Below are positions 38,623 through 48,608 of a stretch of DNA of 64,000 nt, piece after piece. The stretch covers positions 1 through 64,000 of the forward strand of contig CAMLJY010000026.1 in the NCBI GenBank assembly GCA_946480465.1, read 5' to 3'. The first letter of the stretch is position 1, and each line of letters begins with the position of its first letter. Both the position numbers and the translations under genes were made by a program. Origin of the DNA: an uncultured Burkholderiales bacterium. Lineage in GTDB: Bacteria > Pseudomonadota > Gammaproteobacteria > Burkholderiales > Burkholderiaceae. The notes beneath the pieces are model-generated. The model was not told where the DNA came from. It saw only the letters and a program-made list of their open reading frames with translations, and searched no databases.

Positions 38623-39527
38623 TGGCTGAACCCGACGCCCTGTTCGAATCGCGCCGCCGCCCGCTGCGCGCGCTGGCCTACCGCATGCTCGGCTCGCGCA
38701 GCGAAGCCGAAGACGTGGTGCAGGACTGCTGGCTGCGCTGGCAGGCCGCGCGCAGCCAGCCGGCCGCCGAGCCGATCGCCGAGCCCGCGGCCTGGCTGTC
38801 GCGGGTGGCCACCAACCTGTGCCTGGACCGGCTGCAATCGGCCCGTGCGCGGCGCGAGCACTACGTCGGCGTCTGGCTGCCCGAGCCGCTGGTGGACGCC
38901 GACGCGGCCGAGGTCGACCCCGGACCGGAGGCGCGCAGCGAGTACGCGCAGGAGGTGTCGGTGGCCTTCCTGCTGGTGCTGGAACGGCTGACGCCGCTGG
39001 AGCGTGCCGCCTTCCTGCTGCACGACGTGTTCGACCTCGGCTTCGACGAGGTGGCCGCGCGCCTGGGCCGCAGCGCGGCGGCCTGCCGCCAGCTGGCCAG
39101 CCGCGCCCGCGCGCACGTGCAGGCGGCGCAGGCCCGGGTGGACGTGCGCGACGAAGAAGCGCAAGGCCTGCTCGCCGCCTTTGCCGGCGCGCTGCGCACG
39201 GGCGACGTCGCCGCGTTGGCCGCGCTGCTGGCGGAGGACGCGCAGATGCTGTCCGACGGCGGCGGCCAGGTCGCCGCGGTGCCGCGCCCGGTGCTGGGCG
39301 CCGCGCGGGTGGCGCAGGTGATGGCCGGCTTCGCCCGGCTGTGGGACCCGCAGACGCAGCCGGTCGCGCCGGCGCACATCAACGGCCTGCCCGGCGTCGT
39401 GATGCGCGACCTGCAGGGCCGCGCGCTGCAGACCATGGCCTTCGCCTTGGGCCGCCGTGCCGACGGCCGCGCCTGCGTGGCCGAGATCTACGTCGTGCGC
39501 AACCCGGACAAGCTGGCGCGCGTGTGA
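38622..39527 (+). CDS. sigJ: ECF41-type RNA polymerase sigma factor (SigJ-like)
   Basis: A 301-residue ECF sigma factor with a C-terminal SnoaL-like extension. Region 2 (about residues 10-70) has AYRMLGSRSEAEDVVQDCWL; region 4 (about 110-170) has FDEVAARLGRSAAACRQLAS. The extension (about 180-298) shows the ECF41 marks: WLPEP in the linker between regions 2 and 4 (near 85), DGGGQ where DGGGK is usual (near 213), and NPDKL at residues 294-298. In this family the extension controls activity in place of an anti-sigma factor. The gene overlaps the CMD-like gene by 1 bp, as expected for the ECF41 module. Confidence 0.9.
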   Translation: MAEPDALFESRRRPLRALAYRMLGSRSEAEDVVQDCWLRWQAARSQPAAEPIAEPAAWLSRVATNLCLDRLQSARARREHYVGVWLPEPLVDADAAEVDPGPEARSEYAQEVSVAFLLVLERLTPLERAAFLLHDVFDLGFDEVAARLGRSAAACRQLASRARAHVQAAQARVDVRDEEAQGLLAAFAGALRTGDVAALAALLAEDAQMLSDGGGQVAAVPRPVLGAARVAQVMAGFARLWDPQTQPVAPAHINGLPGVVMRDLQGRALQTMAFALGRRADGRACVAEIYVVRNPDKLARV

Positions 39528-39528
39528 A

Positions 39529-39590
39529 TGCGGCGCCGGCCCCCGCCGGGTGCGGCGCCGGCCCCCGCCGGGTGCGGCGCACGGCCCCGG
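39529..39590. repeat. 22-bp direct repeat after the sigma factor gene
   Basis: Two identical 22-bp units (39529-39550 and 39551-39572) starting TGCGGCGCCGG are followed by a shorter degenerate third copy. Each unit contains the self-complementary GCCGGC core, so the transcript could fold. The repeat lies directly at the stop of the sigma factor gene, in the gap before the convergent PPC/RTX gene. Confidence 0.85.
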
Positions 39591-39654
39591 TTGGAGGCCG
39601 GCGCGCCTTGCCCGCGATGCCATGCCTTCCCAGGCCGGCTCGCCGGACGAGACC

Positions 39655-42195
39655 TCAACCCCAGGGCGTGAACTCGATCCCCGTGCCCGCGAGGCCGGTC
39701 AGGTTGATGTGCTGCGCGTTGAACGGCGTCTCGGCGGCCAGGTACGCCAGCGCGTGCGAGGTGTAGACGCCGGTCTCCAGCAGGCCGACGTAGTGGTTCA
39801 GCTCGTCGTTGCTGGGGGCCGTGCCGATCACGTTCTGGTAGACGAGCCGCACGAAGTCGGCATGGGTGCGCGAGCCGGCCAGTTCAGCGAACAGCGGCGA
39901 GGCGACTGCCTGGCGGACCAGCTCGGGGTAGCTCATGCCGCCGTCGACCAGCGCGAGCCCGAGGCCGACGTAGGTCTTGTTCTGCAGGTAGCTGGGGCCG
40001 AACACCGCGGCCAGCGTCTTAGCGACCACGCCGGCCGCGCCGTCGATGTCCAGCGCCAGGTGCGTGTTGGCGAATGCCAGGCGCTCGACGCCGGTCAGCG
40101 CGTCGGTGCCGTCGGCGCCGGTCTGGTCGTTCACGCCCCAGCCGCTGGTCGAATGGGTGACCACGTAGTTGCCGCGCGCGCCGCTGAAGACGGCGGTGTC
40201 GATGCCGCTGCCGCCGTTCACCGCGTCGTTGCCGGCGGCGCCGGTCAGGCGGTCGTTGCCGCCCAGGCCGTTCAACGTGTCGTTGCCGGCGCTGCCGGTC
40301 AGCGTGTCGGCGCCGGCGGTGCCGTCCAGGGTCTGGCCACTGGGCGGCGGCTCGGTCGTGTCCAGCACCACCAGCGTGCCCAGGAAAGCATCGTCGGAAT
40401 GGTCGTCCAGCGACAAGGGCGAGGCCTTGATCTCGTAGGTGCCGCCGCTGGAACCGGTGTGCAGCAGGCCGCCGAGCGCGGTGTAGCTCTGGGCATTCGT
40501 CGCCAGCAGGTAGTAGGTGCCGGTGCTGGGCGCCAGGAAGGACAGCGCGGCATCGCTGCCGGTGCTGACGGTCTCGACGCCGACCGAGAAGCCGGCGGTG
40601 TCGAACAGCTGCAGCGTGCCCGAGGTGATGGGGCTGGAGCCACTGGCCTTCAGCTCCAGCAGGTAGCGCAGGCCGCCGTTGAGCGTGACGCGGAAGAAGT
40701 CCTGGTCCGCCGCCAGGTCGAAGCTGCCGGTGGCGCTGCCGCCCACGGTGAGCGCGGTGCCCAGCGCCGGCAGGTCGGCGTGGTCGTCACGCGCGACCCC
40801 GCGCATCGAGACCGTGTAATCGCCCAGGATGCCGCTGCCGAAGGCAACGTCGAGCAGGTAGTTGGTGGCCACCAGCGAATAGCTGTCGGTCGCCGGGGCG
40901 ACGAAGGACAGCAGGTTGTCGCCGCGCGGCTCCAGGCTGACGCTGGTGACGTGCAGCCCGCCGTTGATGTCGAACAGCTGCAGCGCGCTGGCCTGCACCG
41001 TGTTCACGCCCGCGCCCTTCAGTTCGAAGACGTAGCGCTCGCCGGCCACCAGATCGACCCGGAAGTAATCCTTGTCGGAGGGCAGGTCGAAGTTGCCGGC
41101 CAGGGCGGTGGCGCCCAGGACCGTGGCCGTCGTGGCGCGGTCGGCATGGTCATCGTCGGCCGCGACGGTCGCACGCAGCGAGAAGGAGCCGACCGAGGCG
41201 CTGGGAGACAGGCTGTAGCCGACGTTGTTCGCGGCCACCAGGTAGTAGGTGCCGCTTGCCTCGGGCACGAAGGCCAGCAGCGATTCGTGCTGGTTCTGCA
41301 CCCGGGCGCCGACCAGCAGTTCCTGGCCCAGCGCGTCCAGCACCTGCAGGCCCGACAGCTCGAGCGAGGTGGAGCCGGTGTTGTTCAGCGTCAGCAGGTA
41401 GCGCGTGCCGGCATTCAGCTGCAGCTTGAAGATGTCCTTGTCGTAGGCCAGGTCGAACGCGCCGGTGGCCGTGGTGCCCAGCGCCAGGGTGGTCGCGGTG
41501 GAGAGGAGATCGCCATGGTCGTCGTTGGCGACCTGGCGGGTGCTCAGCTCGTAGGTGCCGGTGGCCGCGCCGCCATCCAGCGCCTGGGCCTCGTTGGTGG
41601 CCAGCAGGTAGTAGGTGCCGCCGACGGCCGGCACGAAGGACATCACCGCCTTCGGGTCGGAGGTGTCGCCAAAGTCGGCCGCGACCTCCAGCCCGGCCGG
41701 GCTGAAGAGCTTGAGCTGCGTGGCCACCAGCGGGCTGGCGCCGGCGCCGCGCATCTCGAAGACGTAGCGCTGGCCGGCGACGAGGTCGATGCGGAAGTAG
41801 TCTGCGTCATGGTCCAGGTCCAGGGCGCCGGTCAGCGTGGCGCCCACCGCGGCCACCGTGCCCTGCTCGCGCAGGTCCGCATGGTCGTCATGCGGCACGG
41901 CCTCGAACTGCAGGGTGTAGGCACCGGCACCGATGTCGCTGCCGTGGCGCAGGTAGTAGGTGCCGGTGCTGGCCGCCGTGAAGGCCATCGAGGTGCCGGC
42001 GGCCGTGCGGCCGTTGTCGGCCACCACCGCCAGCCCCAGCGGGTCGAAAAGCGCCGCTTCGGTGAGCGCCAGGCTGCCGGGCGAGGTCCAGGTCGAACTG
42101 ATCAGGTAGCGCTGCCCGGCGACGAGGTCGATACGGAAGAAGTCGAGGTCGTTGGGCTGGTCGAATTGACCGCTGACGGTGGTGGGGGTGGCCAT
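39655..42195 (-). CDS. Large secreted protein with PPC-like repeats, RTX nonapeptides and DUF4214-like end
   Basis: An 846-residue acidic protein. Five homologous beta-sandwich repeats of about 115-125 residues start near 9, 123, 247, 368 and 491, each with a core like FDLPSDKDYFRVDLVAGERY and an ending like FVPAASGTYYLLATN; they resemble bacterial pre-peptidase C-terminal (PPC) domains. About 623-668 are five RTX nonapeptides (SAGNDTLNG, LGGNDRLTG and similar), which bind calcium. The remainder resembles DUF4214. No signal peptide, consistent with type I secretion. No protease or adhesin domain is visible and no type I secretion genes are nearby. ATG at 42195; an ATG at 42345 is rejected for overlapping the tgt promoter. 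Confidence 0.82.
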   Translation of the reverse strand: MATPTTVSGQFDQPNDLDFFRIDLVAGQRYLISSTWTSPGSLALTEAALFDPLGLAVVADNGRTAAGTSMAFTAASTGTYYLRHGSDIGAGAYTLQFEAVPHDDHADLREQGTVAAVGATLTGALDLDHDADYFRIDLVAGQRYVFEMRGAGASPLVATQLKLFSPAGLEVAADFGDTSDPKAVMSFVPAVGGTYYLLATNEAQALDGGAATGTYELSTRQVANDDHGDLLSTATTLALGTTATGAFDLAYDKDIFKLQLNAGTRYLLTLNNTGSTSLELSGLQVLDALGQELLVGARVQNQHESLLAFVPEASGTYYLVAANNVGYSLSPSASVGSFSLRATVAADDDHADRATTATVLGATALAGNFDLPSDKDYFRVDLVAGERYVFELKGAGVNTVQASALQLFDINGGLHVTSVSLEPRGDNLLSFVAPATDSYSLVATNYLLDVAFGSGILGDYTVSMRGVARDDHADLPALGTALTVGGSATGSFDLAADQDFFRVTLNGGLRYLLELKASGSSPITSGTLQLFDTAGFSVGVETVSTGSDAALSFLAPSTGTYYLLATNAQSYTALGGLLHTGSSGGTYEIKASPLSLDDHSDDAFLGTLVVLDTTEPPPSGQTLDGTAGADTLTGSAGNDTLNGLGGNDRLTGAAGNDAVNGGSGIDTAVFSGARGNYVVTHSTSGWGVNDQTGADGTDALTGVERLAFANTHLALDIDGAAGVVAKTLAAVFGPSYLQNKTYVGLGLALVDGGMSYPELVRQAVASPLFAELAGSRTHADFVRLVYQNVIGTAPSNDELNHYVGLLETGVYTSHALAYLAAETPFNAQHINLTGLAGTGIEFTPWG

Positions 42196-42230
42196 GGGCA
42201 AGAAGCTCCGGAAGGGGGTGCCGCGCGTGA

Positions 42231-43499
<1,269 letters not shown>

Positions 43500-43558
43500 C
43501 CCACCATTGACGCGGCCACCTTGCGGCCGCCCACACCGCACAAGAGAACCTCCGCCCC

Positions 43559-45880
43559 ATGGCGACCAGCACCCGACCCCGTCGCGCCGCATCCCCGGCG
43601 CCAGCCGACGAACCCGCCCGCACCGCGGCCCCGATCAAGAAACCGGCGGCGAAGAAGAGCCCGGCCAAGCCGGCCTCGGCTCGCCGCTCCGCTGCGGAGC
43701 CCGACTCCCCCGTGGCGGCGGCCGAGGCCGACGTGGCATCGCCCCCGGAGCCTGCACGCGCTGCGCGCAAGACGCCGGAGGCGAAGGTGCCGGCGGCCGC
43801 GCCGAAGGCCACCCGGAAGGCCCCGCAGGAGGCCCCGCCGGAGGCCCCACAGAAGGCCCCACAGAAGGCCACGCAGAAGGCCGGGAAGGAGCCCCCGCCG
43901 AAGGTCGCGCAGGAGAACGCCCCGGCCGCGAAGAAGACTGCTGCCAAGCCGGCCACGCCGAAGGCCGGCGCAACGGCGGCGGCGAAGACGGCGCCCCGGG
44001 CCGCGCGCAAGACGGCCGCGCAGGCCGGCCCCGAGGGCGCCCCCAAGCCCGCTGCCGCCGCCGCGGCTGAGGCCGCCCCGGAGCAGGCGGCCCCGGCGAC
44101 GGCCAATGCCAAGGCCCCGAAGAAGACCGCGGCAAAGGGGCGCGCCGCCACGACGCCGGACCGCGAGCCCGCGGCCGCCCGCAAGACCCCGGCGCGGCAC
44201 CGCACCGCACCCGCGGCGGCGACCGCGAAGGCGGCTGAAGCGGTCGAACCAATCGATCTCCTCGGCGCTGCGGAGGACGTGGCGGACGCGGTGGCGCCCT
44301 CGGCGCCCACCCACCCCACGGAGCCGGTGGCGCCAGCCAGGCCACCGGCTCCGGACATGCCGCCCGCCCCCGCCGTCCCCGCCGTCAGCGCCGTCGTCCT
44401 GCTCGAGGGCGAGCACCGCCAGCTGCGCTGGATCGCCGGCCGGGACTGCCCCGACACGCTGCACGCCGCCGCCGCGGCCTGCACCGACGAGGCCGGCCTG
44501 CTGCAGCTCGACGACGACGACGCGCTGCCGGCGCTGCTGCGCGAAGCCGCGCAATGCGGCCACACGCTGCAGGTCGATCCCGCGGCCTGGCAGCAGCTGG
44601 CGCACCGGCGGGATGCGCGGCAGCGCCTCTTCGCGCTCGAACACGCCTACCCCGACGGCCCGGCCAGCGCCGCGCTGCACGGCCTGCTGCGCGCGCCACT
44701 CGCGCCCTTCCAGGCCGAAGGCGCGCTGTTCGCCGCCTGCGCCGGCCGGGCCTTGCTGGCCGACGAACGCGGCCTCGGCAAGACGGTGCAGGCGCTGGCC
44801 GCCGCGGTGCTGCTGCACCGCCACGCCGGCGTCGAGCGGGTGCTGATCCACTGCAATGCCGAGCAGCGCCTGAGCTGGCAGCGCGAGGCCGCGCGCTTCC
44901 TCGGCGCGGGCGCGCCCGAGTGGCGTGTCGTCACCGACGAGCCGGGTGGCCCGCATGCCGAGGCCATCGATGCCTGGAAGCCCGGGCTGGTGGTGATCGA
45001 CGAGCCGGCGCGCCTGGCGCGCTGGGACCGCATCGACGCGCCCTTCGCACTGGTGCTGTGCGGCACGCCGCTGGAGTCCGACGCCGCCTTGGCCGAGGCG
45101 CTGGTGGCCTACCTGGACCGCCACCGCGAAGGGCCGCTGGCACGCCTGCATGCGCGCACGGCCAGCGAGCCGCTGGACGAGGCCCTGCAGGCCATGATGC
45201 TGCGCCGCCGCCGCGCCGAGGTGCTGCCGCAGCTGCCGCCGTGCGTGGTCAGCGAACGGGTGCTGCCACTGGGCCCGCTGCAGCGGGCGGTGCACGACCG
45301 CGCCGCCGCGGCCGCGCGCGCGGTGCTGGCCGGCTGGCGCCGCACCCGCCACCTGCCCGACGCGCAGCAGTGGGAACTGGGCAGCGCGCTGCAGGCGATG
45401 CGCGAGGCCTGCCACCGCGCCGAACCCGGCCAGGCCGACAGCGCGCTGGCCGACCACACGCTGGCCGCGCTGTCGTCACTGGCGTCCGAAATGCTCGGCC
45501 ATGCCGGGCTGCAGTTCGCCGTCGTCGCCCCGCGTCCGTCCGATGTCACGCAGCTGGCCGAACGCCTCGCCCCGGCGGGCGAGCGCTGCACGGTGCTCGG
45601 CGCCGGCGCGACGCTGCCGCCGCAGGCCGAGGTCGTCGTCGCGGTTGGCATGCCCTGGCAGCCGCCCGCCGCCGACGAGCGGCCGCGCCAGTGGATCCAC
45701 CTGCTGGCCGAGCACAGCATCGACACCGCGCTGTACGACACGCGGGAGCTGCGCACGGGCATCGCCAGCACGCCGGCCGAAGGCGGCCGCGACGGCTTCC
45801 TGCACGGAGCCGCGCTGCAGCGCTACCTGCTGGCGGCCGAAGCCGCGCTGTCCGCGCTGGACGTCCAGCCCGGCGGCTGA
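43559..45880 (+). CDS. SNF2-like helicase protein with histone H1-like N-terminal tail and degenerate second lobe
   Basis: A 773-residue protein. Residues 1-280 are a Lys/Ala/Pro-rich tail with repeated AAKK, KAPQ and ARKT units, like bacterial H1-type proteins, partly built from 12-bp repeats near 43817-43889. From about 395 there is an SNF2-type first lobe: motif I DERGLGKTVQ (GKT at 407-409), motif II VIDEP near 481 and motif III CGTPLES near 500. MMLRRRRAEVLPQLPPCVVS matches the SNF2 inter-lobe segment. The second lobe is reduced: the motif VI region reads MPWQPPAADERPRQWIHLLA instead of the arginine-rich QRxGRxxR. ATG at 43559, 59 bp after tgt. Confidence 0.75.
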   Translation: MATSTRPRRAASPAPADEPARTAAPIKKPAAKKSPAKPASARRSAAEPDSPVAAAEADVASPPEPARAARKTPEAKVPAAAPKATRKAPQEAPPEAPQKAPQKATQKAGKEPPPKVAQENAPAAKKTAAKPATPKAGATAAAKTAPRAARKTAAQAGPEGAPKPAAAAAAEAAPEQAAPATANAKAPKKTAAKGRAATTPDREPAAARKTPARHRTAPAAATAKAAEAVEPIDLLGAAEDVADAVAPSAPTHPTEPVAPARPPAPDMPPAPAVPAVSAVVLLEGEHRQLRWIAGRDCPDTLHAAAAACTDEAGLLQLDDDDALPALLREAAQCGHTLQVDPAAWQQLAHRRDARQRLFALEHAYPDGPASAALHGLLRAPLAPFQAEGALFAACAGRALLADERGLGKTVQALAAAVLLHRHAGVERVLIHCNAEQRLSWQREAARFLGAGAPEWRVVTDEPGGPHAEAIDAWKPGLVVIDEPARLARWDRIDAPFALVLCGTPLESDAALAEALVAYLDRHREGPLARLHARTASEPLDEALQAMMLRRRRAEVLPQLPPCVVSERVLPLGPLQRAVHDRAAAAARAVLAGWRRTRHLPDAQQWELGSALQAMREACHRAEPGQADSALADHTLAALSSLASEMLGHAGLQFAVVAPRPSDVTQLAERLAPAGERCTVLGAGATLPPQAEVVVAVGMPWQPPAADERPRQWIHLLAEHSIDTALYDTRELRTGIASTPAEGGRDGFLHGAALQRYLLAAEAALSALDVQPGG

Positions 45881-45895
45881 GGGCCTGTTCCCCTC

Positions 45896-45919
45896 TGTGA
45901 ATCGCACCCGCGACTCACA
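45896..45919. terminator. Hairpin between convergent SNF2-like and CPBP genes
   Basis: TGTGAATCGC and GCGACTCACA form a 10-bp stem with one mismatch around a four-base ACCC loop. It lies 15 bp after the SNF2-like stop and about 50 bp after the end of the minus-strand CPBP gene, so it could serve both transcripts. No T-run. Confidence 0.5.
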
Positions 45920-45967
45920 GGGTCGCAGGCTCTGAAGGTCGGCGCGGCCCGTGCACGGCCGGCGGGC

Positions 45968-46642
45968 TCACCAGAAATCCCAGCGGCCGCTCAGCACCAC
46001 GTAGGCGCCGAGCACCCCATTCGTGACCGCATGCGCGATCACCGCGGTCCACAACTTGCCGCTGGCGCGGTACAGCAGCGCGTAGGCCAGGCCCGCGATC
46101 GCCGCAGCCAGCCACAGCGGATGCACCAGCACGAAGACGAAGGTGGACAGCAGGACCGCGCGCCAGCCGGTCCGGCGCGGGTCCACGCCCTGGAAGGTCG
46201 GGTGCTCGAACCAGCGCATCAGGAACGAGCGCCAGAACAGCTCCTCCATCACCGGAACGACCAGCGTGGCGCCCAGCCAGCGCACCGCGACCAAGGGCCA
46301 GTCCAGCGCCCCGGACGCGTCGATCGGACGGTAGGAAGCACTGCCTTCGCCGAGCTGCATCCATGGCGCGGTCAGCTGCGTCCACAGCACGAACACCACC
46401 AGGCCGACCCCGACCGCCAACGCGGCCTCGCGCAGCGTCGGCGCGTTCTGCCGCGCCAGCTCGCCGTATTCACGCCAGCACCACAGCAGCAGCCCGCCCA
46501 CCAGCGGCAGGTTCAACGCATAGAGCCAGCGCGCATCGAGCAGGGCCGAGGCCTGCACCGGCCAGTGCGCGCGCAGTGCCAGCAGCGCCATGAAGAGCGC
46601 GAAGGGGAGGATGCGCAGCCAGGCCGCGCGCGAGAGCGTCAC
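45968..46642 (-). CDS. CPBP family intramembrane metalloprotease
   Basis: A 224-residue membrane protein with about six hydrophobic segments. VPVMEELFWRSFLMRW contains the EExxxR-like motif of CAAX/bacteriocin-processing (CPBP) proteases. FVFVLVHPLW and LWTAVIAHAVTNGVLG provide the catalytic histidines. The FWRSFLMRW form resembles the CAAX-protease-related proteins that accompany PEP-CTERM/exosortase systems, which fits the three PEP-CTERM genes here, but this is inference. The start is a GTG at 46642 overlapping the TGA of the upstream gene (GTGA). Confidence 0.78.
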   Translation of the reverse strand: MTLSRAAWLRILPFALFMALLALRAHWPVQASALLDARWLYALNLPLVGGLLLWCWREYGELARQNAPTLREAALAVGVGLVVFVLWTQLTAPWMQLGEGSASYRPIDASGALDWPLVAVRWLGATLVVPVMEELFWRSFLMRWFEHPTFQGVDPRRTGWRAVLLSTFVFVLVHPLWLAAAIAGLAYALLYRASGKLWTAVIAHAVTNGVLGAYVVLSGRWDFW

Positions 46643-48528
46643 GCCTGCAGCAGCGCTTGCACGCGCGTGCGCAGCAGCCCCGGGCTGACCTGCTGTGGGG
46701 GCACCGCCTCGCCGGCCACCAGGCCCACCGGGCTCCAGAAGCCGCGGCGGAAGGGCCGGACCATCGCGGTGCCGTTCTCGATGCGAGAAAAGTACGAGCC
46801 CCACAGGTTCTGCAGCGCGATCGGCACCACCGGCACCGGGCGGCGCTCCAGGATCTTCATCACGCCGCCCTTGAACTCCTGCAGCGTGCCGTCTCGGGTG
46901 ATGCCGCCTTCCGGAAAGATACACAGCAGGTCGCCTTCGGACAGCACGCGGTCGGCGGCCTCGAAGGCCGCGGCATAGGCCGCGGGGTCTTCCTTCTGCG
47001 GCGCCACCGGGATCGCCTTCGCCAGCTTGAACAGCCAGCCCAGCACGGGGATCTTGAAGATGCGGTGGTCCATGATGAAGCGGATCGGCCGCGGGCTGGC
47101 CGCCATCAGCACGATGGCGTCGACGAAGCTGACGTGGTTGGCCACCAGGATCGCGGCGCCGTCGGCCGGAATGTTCTCGTCGCCGCGCACCCGGAAGCGG
47201 TAGATGCAGCGCGTGACGATGAAGGCGATGAAGCGCAGCAGGTACTCGGGCACCAGCAGGAAGATGTAGGCCGCGACGACCGCGTTGGCGATGCCGGTGG
47301 CCAGGAACACCTCCGGCACCGTGAAGCCCGCGCCCAGCATCGCGCCGGCGGCCACCGCGCTGACGATCATGAACAGCGCGTTCAGGATGTTGTTCGCCGC
47401 GATGATGCGCGCCCGGTGCGTGGGCGCGCTGCGCAGCTGGATCAGCGCGTACATCGGCACGCTGTAGAGGCCGGCGAAGAGGCTCAGCAGGGCCAGGTCC
47501 ATCATCACGCGCCAGTTCGCGCCCTGCTCGAGGAAGACGCCGATGCCCTGCGTCGGCACCGCCGGCAAGCCGCGCGAGGCGAAGTAGAGGTCGATCGCGA
47601 ACACGCTCATGCCGATCGAGCCGGCGGGCACGAGGCCGATCTCGACGTGGCGCTTGGACAGCACCTCGCACAGCAGCGAGCCGATGCCGATGCCCACCGA
47701 GAACACCACCAGCAGCAGCGAGGCCACATGCTCGTTGCCGTGCAGCACGTCCTTCGCGAAAACCGGGAAGTTGCTGAGGAAGACCGCGCCGAAGAACCAC
47801 ATCCAGCTGATGCCCAGCAGCGAGCGGAAGACGACGATGTTGCCGTGCGCCAGCTTCAGGTTGCGCCATGTCTCGGTGACGGGATTCCAGTTGATCTTCA
47901 GGTGCGGGTCGGTCGCCGGCGTCGGCGGCACGTAGCCGGCGGTGAGCCGGCCCAGCACCGCGGCGCCGACGCAGGCCACCGCGACGTACTGCGCGCCGGC
48001 CTCGGGAATCGCGATCAGCAGCCCGCCGATGACGTTGCCCAGCAGGATGGACACGAAGGTGCCCATCTCGACCATGCCGTTGCCGCCGGTCAGCTCGCGC
48101 TCGCTCAGGTGCTGCGGCAGGTAGGCGAACTTGACCGGCCCGAACAGCGTGGAATGCAGGCCCATCAGGAACACGCAGGCCAGCAGCACGGGGACATTGC
48201 GCGTCATGAAACCCAGCGCCGCAAGCAGCATGATGCCGATCTCGAGGTTCTTGACGAAGCGGATCACCGCCGTCTTGTCGTGCTTGTCGGTCAGCTGGCC
48301 GCTGGTGGCCGAGAACAGCAGGAAAGGCAGGATGAAGAGCGCCCCGATCACCAGGCCGGCTTGCGCCGGCGGCAGCCAGCTCACCTGCAGCTGGTAGGTC
48401 ACCATCACGGTGAAGGCGAACTTGAAGAGGTTGTCGTTGCCGGCGCCGAGGAACTGGGTCCAGAAGAACGGGGCGAATCGGCGCTGGCCGAGCAGGGCGA
48501 ACTGGTTCGGGTGGTCCGGATGGCTCAA
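46639..48528 (-). CDS. MFS lysophospholipid transporter-acyltransferase fusion (LplT/PlsC-like)
   Basis: A 629-residue fusion. Residues 1-425 are a major facilitator domain similar to lysophospholipid transporter LplT (FFWTQFLGAGNDNLFKFAFT at the start). Residues about 430-629 are a PlsC-type acyltransferase with NHVSFVDAIVL (the H-x4-D motif) and CIFPEGGITRDG. The protein would flip or import lysophospholipid and re-acylate it at the inner membrane. The acyl-ACP synthetase domain found in some larger Aas fusions is missing. The start is TTG at 48528, supported by GAGGGA six bases upstream; no ATG fits. Confidence 0.85.
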   Translation of the reverse strand: MSHPDHPNQFALLGQRRFAPFFWTQFLGAGNDNLFKFAFTVMVTYQLQVSWLPPAQAGLVIGALFILPFLLFSATSGQLTDKHDKTAVIRFVKNLEIGIMLLAALGFMTRNVPVLLACVFLMGLHSTLFGPVKFAYLPQHLSERELTGGNGMVEMGTFVSILLGNVIGGLLIAIPEAGAQYVAVACVGAAVLGRLTAGYVPPTPATDPHLKINWNPVTETWRNLKLAHGNIVVFRSLLGISWMWFFGAVFLSNFPVFAKDVLHGNEHVASLLLVVFSVGIGIGSLLCEVLSKRHVEIGLVPAGSIGMSVFAIDLYFASRGLPAVPTQGIGVFLEQGANWRVMMDLALLSLFAGLYSVPMYALIQLRSAPTHRARIIAANNILNALFMIVSAVAAGAMLGAGFTVPEVFLATGIANAVVAAYIFLLVPEYLLRFIAFIVTRCIYRFRVRGDENIPADGAAILVANHVSFVDAIVLMAASPRPIRFIMDHRIFKIPVLGWLFKLAKAIPVAPQKEDPAAYAAAFEAADRVLSEGDLLCIFPEGGITRDGTLQEFKGGVMKILERRPVPVVPIALQNLWGSYFSRIENGTAMVRPFRRGFWSPVGLVAGEAVPPQQVSPGLLRTRVQALLQA

Positions 48529-48534
48529 CGCGGT

Positions 48535-48540
48535 TCCCTC
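48535..48540 (-). promoter_or_regulatory. Ribosome-binding site supporting a TTG start
   Basis: GAGGGA on the minus strand lies six bases before the TTG at 48528. The frame begins there with LSHPDHPNQFALLGQRRFAP, the normal N-terminus of the transporter domain, so TTG is very likely the true start codon. Confidence 0.7.
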
Positions 48541-48608
48541 GTCTTGTCTGTGATGGCGGCGGCCGTGCGCGCGGGCCGCCGCAGCGCCGCGCCGACTGTA
48601 GCGGCGGA

